This document shows positions 60,758 through 64,000 of a stretch of DNA of 64,000 nt, piece by piece. The position numbers were made by a program, and so were the translations under genes. Each line of letters starts with the position of its first letter. Within the stretch, counting starts at the first letter, position 1. Source of the DNA: Pelargonium nanum (taxonomy: Eukaryota; Streptophyta; Magnoliopsida; Geraniales; Geraniaceae). A model generated the notes under the pieces. The model made no database searches. It was not told the origin of the DNA and saw nothing but the letters and a program-made list of their open reading frames with translations. The stretch is taken from contig JAYMTF010000006.1 of assembly GCA_036897485.1 (NCBI GenBank), positions 24,595 through 88,594 of the forward strand, given 5' to 3'.

Positions 60758-62081
60758 TCTCTCTCTCTCTCTCAATGTGAATCAGTGAGTCTTCTCTGTG
60801 AAGCTTTTTGAGTGTCAAATAGTTTTATAACTATAAACTCCGTATTTTGGGGATTTTTATTTATATATTTTAGTATTTTACTTCTGCGAATGGGACGAAA
60901 AGGTGAAGCACGAGGATTGTGTGTTGTGAATTAGAAATTAAAATTGTACTTTTTTATTTGCTTTTCGAGTACATTTAGATTGACTATTTTAATATTTGCC
61001 CAGTAAAAACTAATAATTGGATTTTGTGGATTTTCCTTTATACCATGTTATTTTATTGCATTTATTGCAATTACTCTGTTGACTTTCCCGACAGCTATAG
61101 GTTTATTTATTGCCATTGTAATTGACTAATCAGTGGTTACAGGAAATAACAAAAGACAAGCAAAAATAGGAATAAGAAACACTTATTTATTATCTTCTTT
61201 TTATTGGGAAAAATAATTTAATAATTGGAATATGTTCAATTTTTACTAATTTTTGTTCTCAAAACTGAAGAACCAAATGGAAAAAATGAGTTTATAAGTC
61301 AATCAAACACAACCCGACTTTATGTACTTGCACCTCTTGATGGTTGAAATTAAGTCGGACATTTTTCAACTTGAACTCGAAAAAATCTTGTGCAAATCTT
61401 GAACTGTAAACTCAAAAAATCTGACCCGAAACTTAAATAGTCAGCTCTTCTAACAATGGTAAAAAGAGCAGCCCGAGACACAAAGCCACAAAGGTACCAA
61501 AGAAAAACAAACACAATAGCCTTAATTTGGGTCGGGCATTTATCAACTTGAACTCGAAAATATCTTGTGCAGATCTTGAGCTGTAAACTCAAATCGTTAG
61601 TTCTTCTAAAGATGGTAAAACGAGCAGCCCGGGACACAAAGCCTCAAAGGTACCAAAGAAAAACAAACACAATAGCCCTAATCTATGCTCTCAATATAAA
61701 CTGAGGTTAATTAGCATTAAAAAGATTACCTATCCATGCCATCTGCTACAAATAACCAGAAAATAAAGTATCATATAAGAAGAAAAAGGGTCAAAAACCA
61801 TTACCCTACATTTATAGTTCAAAATATTATTTGAGGGCAGAATTTTCATTTTACATAATAAAAACCATCCGAATTGCACAATAAGTAGTGCTTTAATGTT
61901 TCGAATGAGCCTGTTGGAGTAACTTCTGTGTCTATGTTCCTCCTTTGATGTCAGAGAAGCTAGAAAATATCAACTTAGCAATCAAGAACAATATCGGGCA
62001 GCATAAGACGGGAATGACGTATAGCGACGAATTGAACCGCCCCATTTGTTGAGCTTGGCGATGAGAAGTTGTAAAGATTGA
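60758..62081. other. PIAL promoter and PP1 3' flank
   Basis: The PIAL leader starts with a (CT)n tract at 60758-60775. AT-rich DNA follows, then a 177-bp tandem duplication at 61348-61683, and then the probable 3' untranslated region of the PP1 gene, which is read leftward. No other gene is seen. Confidence 0.45.
61348..61683. repeat. Tandem duplication, period about 177 bp
   Basis: Two copies begin AAGTCGGACATTTTTCAACTT (61352) and GGGTCGGGCATTTATCAACTT (61529). Both contain GAGCAGCCCG(A/G)GACACAAAGC and GGTACCAAAGAAAAACAAAC. The TCTGACCCGAAACTTAAATAG part with GTCAGCTCTTCTA resembles a hAT-like MITE right end. Confidence 0.75.
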
Positions 62082-64000
62082 TCACCCCTTTCCCTGCATT
62101 GAATGAAACTCGGAATTAAACTACATTCGGAGTGGTGAGCATAACATGATTGACAAATTGACTGATGCAAATAATTTAGAACATGAACAAGGGTTTAAGA
62201 ATTGGGTAGCAAGACTATCCAAGTGTATATTTAGCTCCAATGAGCCGATCACTGAATTGGTCGCCTCTAAAGATTCATTGCCCAAAAGTGAAGAAAAACC
62301 ACACTAACCATCTCGATAGAGCTGGCAATTTGGCCCACAACCTAGGGACCCCTGAAACCCGACCCACATTGTTGCGGGTTCGGGTTGAACAAAAATCGTC
62401 CCAATTATTACTTGGTCGGGCCAGAATTGTCGTGAGTAGTTCAGGTCGAGCAACCCACACACAACACGGCATTTTCTCTTCCTCTGAAAAGCCCAAGGCT
62501 CGCACGAACTCGCAACTCATGTGGGTCTATGTAGGGTTGGGTCTTTTCAGCCCGAACCCAAAAAAACAAATCCAAATTGACAACTTTACATCTGGTGAAT
62601 GATGCCAACGGCTCTATTCTTCTAATAATATGCCCCAAGCTATAAACTCACTGTACGCCTTTCTTAGAGATCATTGCCTAAAAGCAAACTAAAATCACCT
62701 AATTATCTAGTAAATAATAGATCCATCTGCATAGTACATGGACCAAAAACAATGAACCATTCGTTTTAAGCCAGCTAGTCACTGAGTTCTAATCACAATT
62801 TGAATCATCAAAGAAACTTATGAGCATAATATATATATAGCATACTCTCATAGATTTTTGTTTTTTATTTTTTCATTTCTCATCTCGTCTTATCTAATAC
62901 TTCCCTTAAGCACATATCCATTTATATACTCCCACTGTCCAAAAATGAGTGTCCACTTTCTTTGAGTTTTTTGTCCCAAAACGAATGTTTGGTGCCTATT
63001 TTAGTTATGCATGAACTACCAACAATATCTCTAGACAACTTAGTTTGAATCATTTGGGTGCAAGGGAAAAAATCTAACCCTAATTAACTTATCCTTAGTT
63101 TTACGAAAAATAGGATAGTGGATACTCATTTTGGAACGAAGGGAGTAACGTCTAAGGCTATGGTACCTTATGAGGTGGAGTTCCTGGTCTCAACAAATTG
63201 TTCCCAAAACCAACCTTTCCTTTCTTCTCGGAAGCTTTGAGGATCTGAAAAGAACATGTCAATGTATCATCCACGCTCATCATAGCACCAGCATTGTCAA
63301 ACTCCCCACAGTAATTTGGGGCGGAGAATATGGTCACCAGCTGCCGCTTTGCAAAAAACTCGTATCCATCTTCCACAACCTGATAAGTCGGATGCCCATA
63401 AAGGCAAAAAGAAAGAAACATTAATATCAAAGTCACCATGTGAACTTGCGAATATCTTGTCATAGTTGTTCCAAAGAGAATCTAACACGTTGCATACAAA
63501 TTTCTATGCCAAGCAAAAGGCCATATATAAAGTAATGAGAAGGGTGCATTATAGTCTATATGTTCGAAATCTTCTGACCATGTATGGTGATGCAATCAGG
63601 AGAACAGATCCCGGTTCCCATACTGTAACTCAGTTCATCATCTACTATTTTTCAGTGTTTACGTGAGGGTGTAGACAACGGTTTTACTATTGCGGTATTA
63701 ACGAAGGGTGTGGGCTACAGTCCAATCAATGTAATAAGCGTCAAGAAAACATGCACATGTTATAGCAGTACAAACGTTTATTCATGTTACCTGATGAGCT
63801 CGGCAGACGAGGTCAAGGTCATGTTTCTCAAGGAACTCAGCAACCTTGTCGGCCCCAAAAGTATATGACACGCCCCGGTCATTCTCTCCCCAGCCCTCAA
63901 TATCTTTATCAGGATCAGCCCACAATAAATCACAAAGAAGGCCCTGATCAGGGACATCAACTGGGCGAGCAATATTTCTTATCTGATCCAAGTGTTTCAG
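62082..64000 (-). CDS. PP1 catalytic subunit (TOPP), 3' part
   Basis: Protein serine/threonine phosphatase; the gene continues past the right edge, so the N-terminal metal-binding motifs GDxHG, GDxVDRG and GNHE are outside. Exons in view: 64000-63791, 63379-63167 and 62093-62082, all phase 0, 293 bases short of nothing internal. Visible conserved parts: [51 protein letters not shown], then [19 protein letters not shown] with the catalytic-site SAPNYCGEF loop. The tail is RPGTPPHK. The last exon supplies only GKG and the stop; reading through the donor would instead give HKVP and stop. Splicing to the 12-base coding exon restores the known TOPP tail (PPHKGGKG type). The intron in between carries two MITEs. 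Confidence 0.93.
62317..62588. mobile_element. hAT-like MITE in last PP1 intron
   Basis: A 272-bp element with ends TAGAGCTGGCAATTTGG and CCAAATTGACAACTTTA, flanked by CATCTCGA (62309-62316) and CATCTGGT (62589-62596), matching at six of eight bases. The interior has TGAAACCCGACCC and GCGGGTTCGGGTTG. Confidence 0.8.
62929..63145. mobile_element. Stowaway MITE in last PP1 intron
   Basis: A 217-bp element. The ends CTCCCACTGTCCAAAAATGA and TCATTTTGGAACGAAGGGAG are inverted repeats flanked by TA, the Stowaway (Tc1/mariner) target duplication. The right end is about 20 bp from the PP1 exon donor. Confidence 0.85.

Noticed and set aside
62240-62602. Plus-strand frame of 120 codons
   Set aside because: It is the translation of a hAT-like MITE inside a PP1 intron.

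Overview
This is a gene-dense piece of plant nuclear chromosome, almost certainly from a eudicot. Genes are split by many GT-AG introns, the spacers are AT-rich, and all recognised proteins are plant housekeeping or regulatory families. I could not place it to genus. There are no bacterial, viral, organellar, rRNA or CRISPR features. I rebuilt exon structures by hand from conserved protein sequence, splice sites and codon phase. Each span below includes introns, and exons are listed in the evidence.

Layout, left to right. (1) 1-2100: LTR-like and MITE-like repeat sequence. (2) 2127-3656 (+): a three-exon CCT-domain regulator. (3) 3657-7471: a spacer carrying a four-copy tandem array of about 215 bp units. 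(4) 7472-13848 (-): the complete 20-exon TFIIH helicase XPB. (5) 15198-23011 (+): a 15-exon AP-1/AP-2 beta-adaptin, intact except for one in-frame TAA. (6) 25311-28354 (+): a Tra2/SR45a-like splicing factor with a triplicated 5' intron. (7) 32756-35472 (+): an AFR-type SAP30-like subunit with an altered splice donor. (8) 38011-39782 (+): a probably lipid-anchored RING-H2 E3. (9) 42020-45016 (+): a UBC4/5/6-type (UBE2H-like) E2. (10) 46551-47744 (-): a kelch-like protein. (11) 52251-60757 (-): a 16-exon PIAL-type SP-RING SUMO ligase. (12) 62082-64000 (-): the 3' part of a PP1 catalytic subunit, which runs off the right edge.

The genes do not form a pathway cluster. Three act in ubiquitin/SUMO conjugation (RING E3, E2, PIAL), three in transcription or chromatin (CCT, XPB, AFR) and one in splicing, but plant gene order gives no reason to link them. 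Site II-type GGCCCA/TGGGCC clusters lie upstream of beta-adaptin, AFR and the RING gene, as is usual for constitutive plant genes.

The most striking structure outside the genes is one family of short, GC-richer, hAT-like MITEs. Their ends read approximately TAGRGNTGGCAATT. At least six copies have full or near 8-bp target-site duplications, ranging from 496 bp down to a 53-bp copy. A tandem array at 5603-6527 looks like an amplified end of the same family. Also present are three Tourist-like MITEs (TTA duplication), Stowaway-like copies (one complete), a 396-bp Mutator-like foldback with a perfect 9-bp duplication, a Helitron-like 3' end, and two clear tRNA-derived SINEs plus a weaker one. 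I found no convincing undescribed biological system. The best leads are the beta-adaptin nonsense codon, the AFR donor change, the triplicated SR-gene 5' intron and the hAT-like family.
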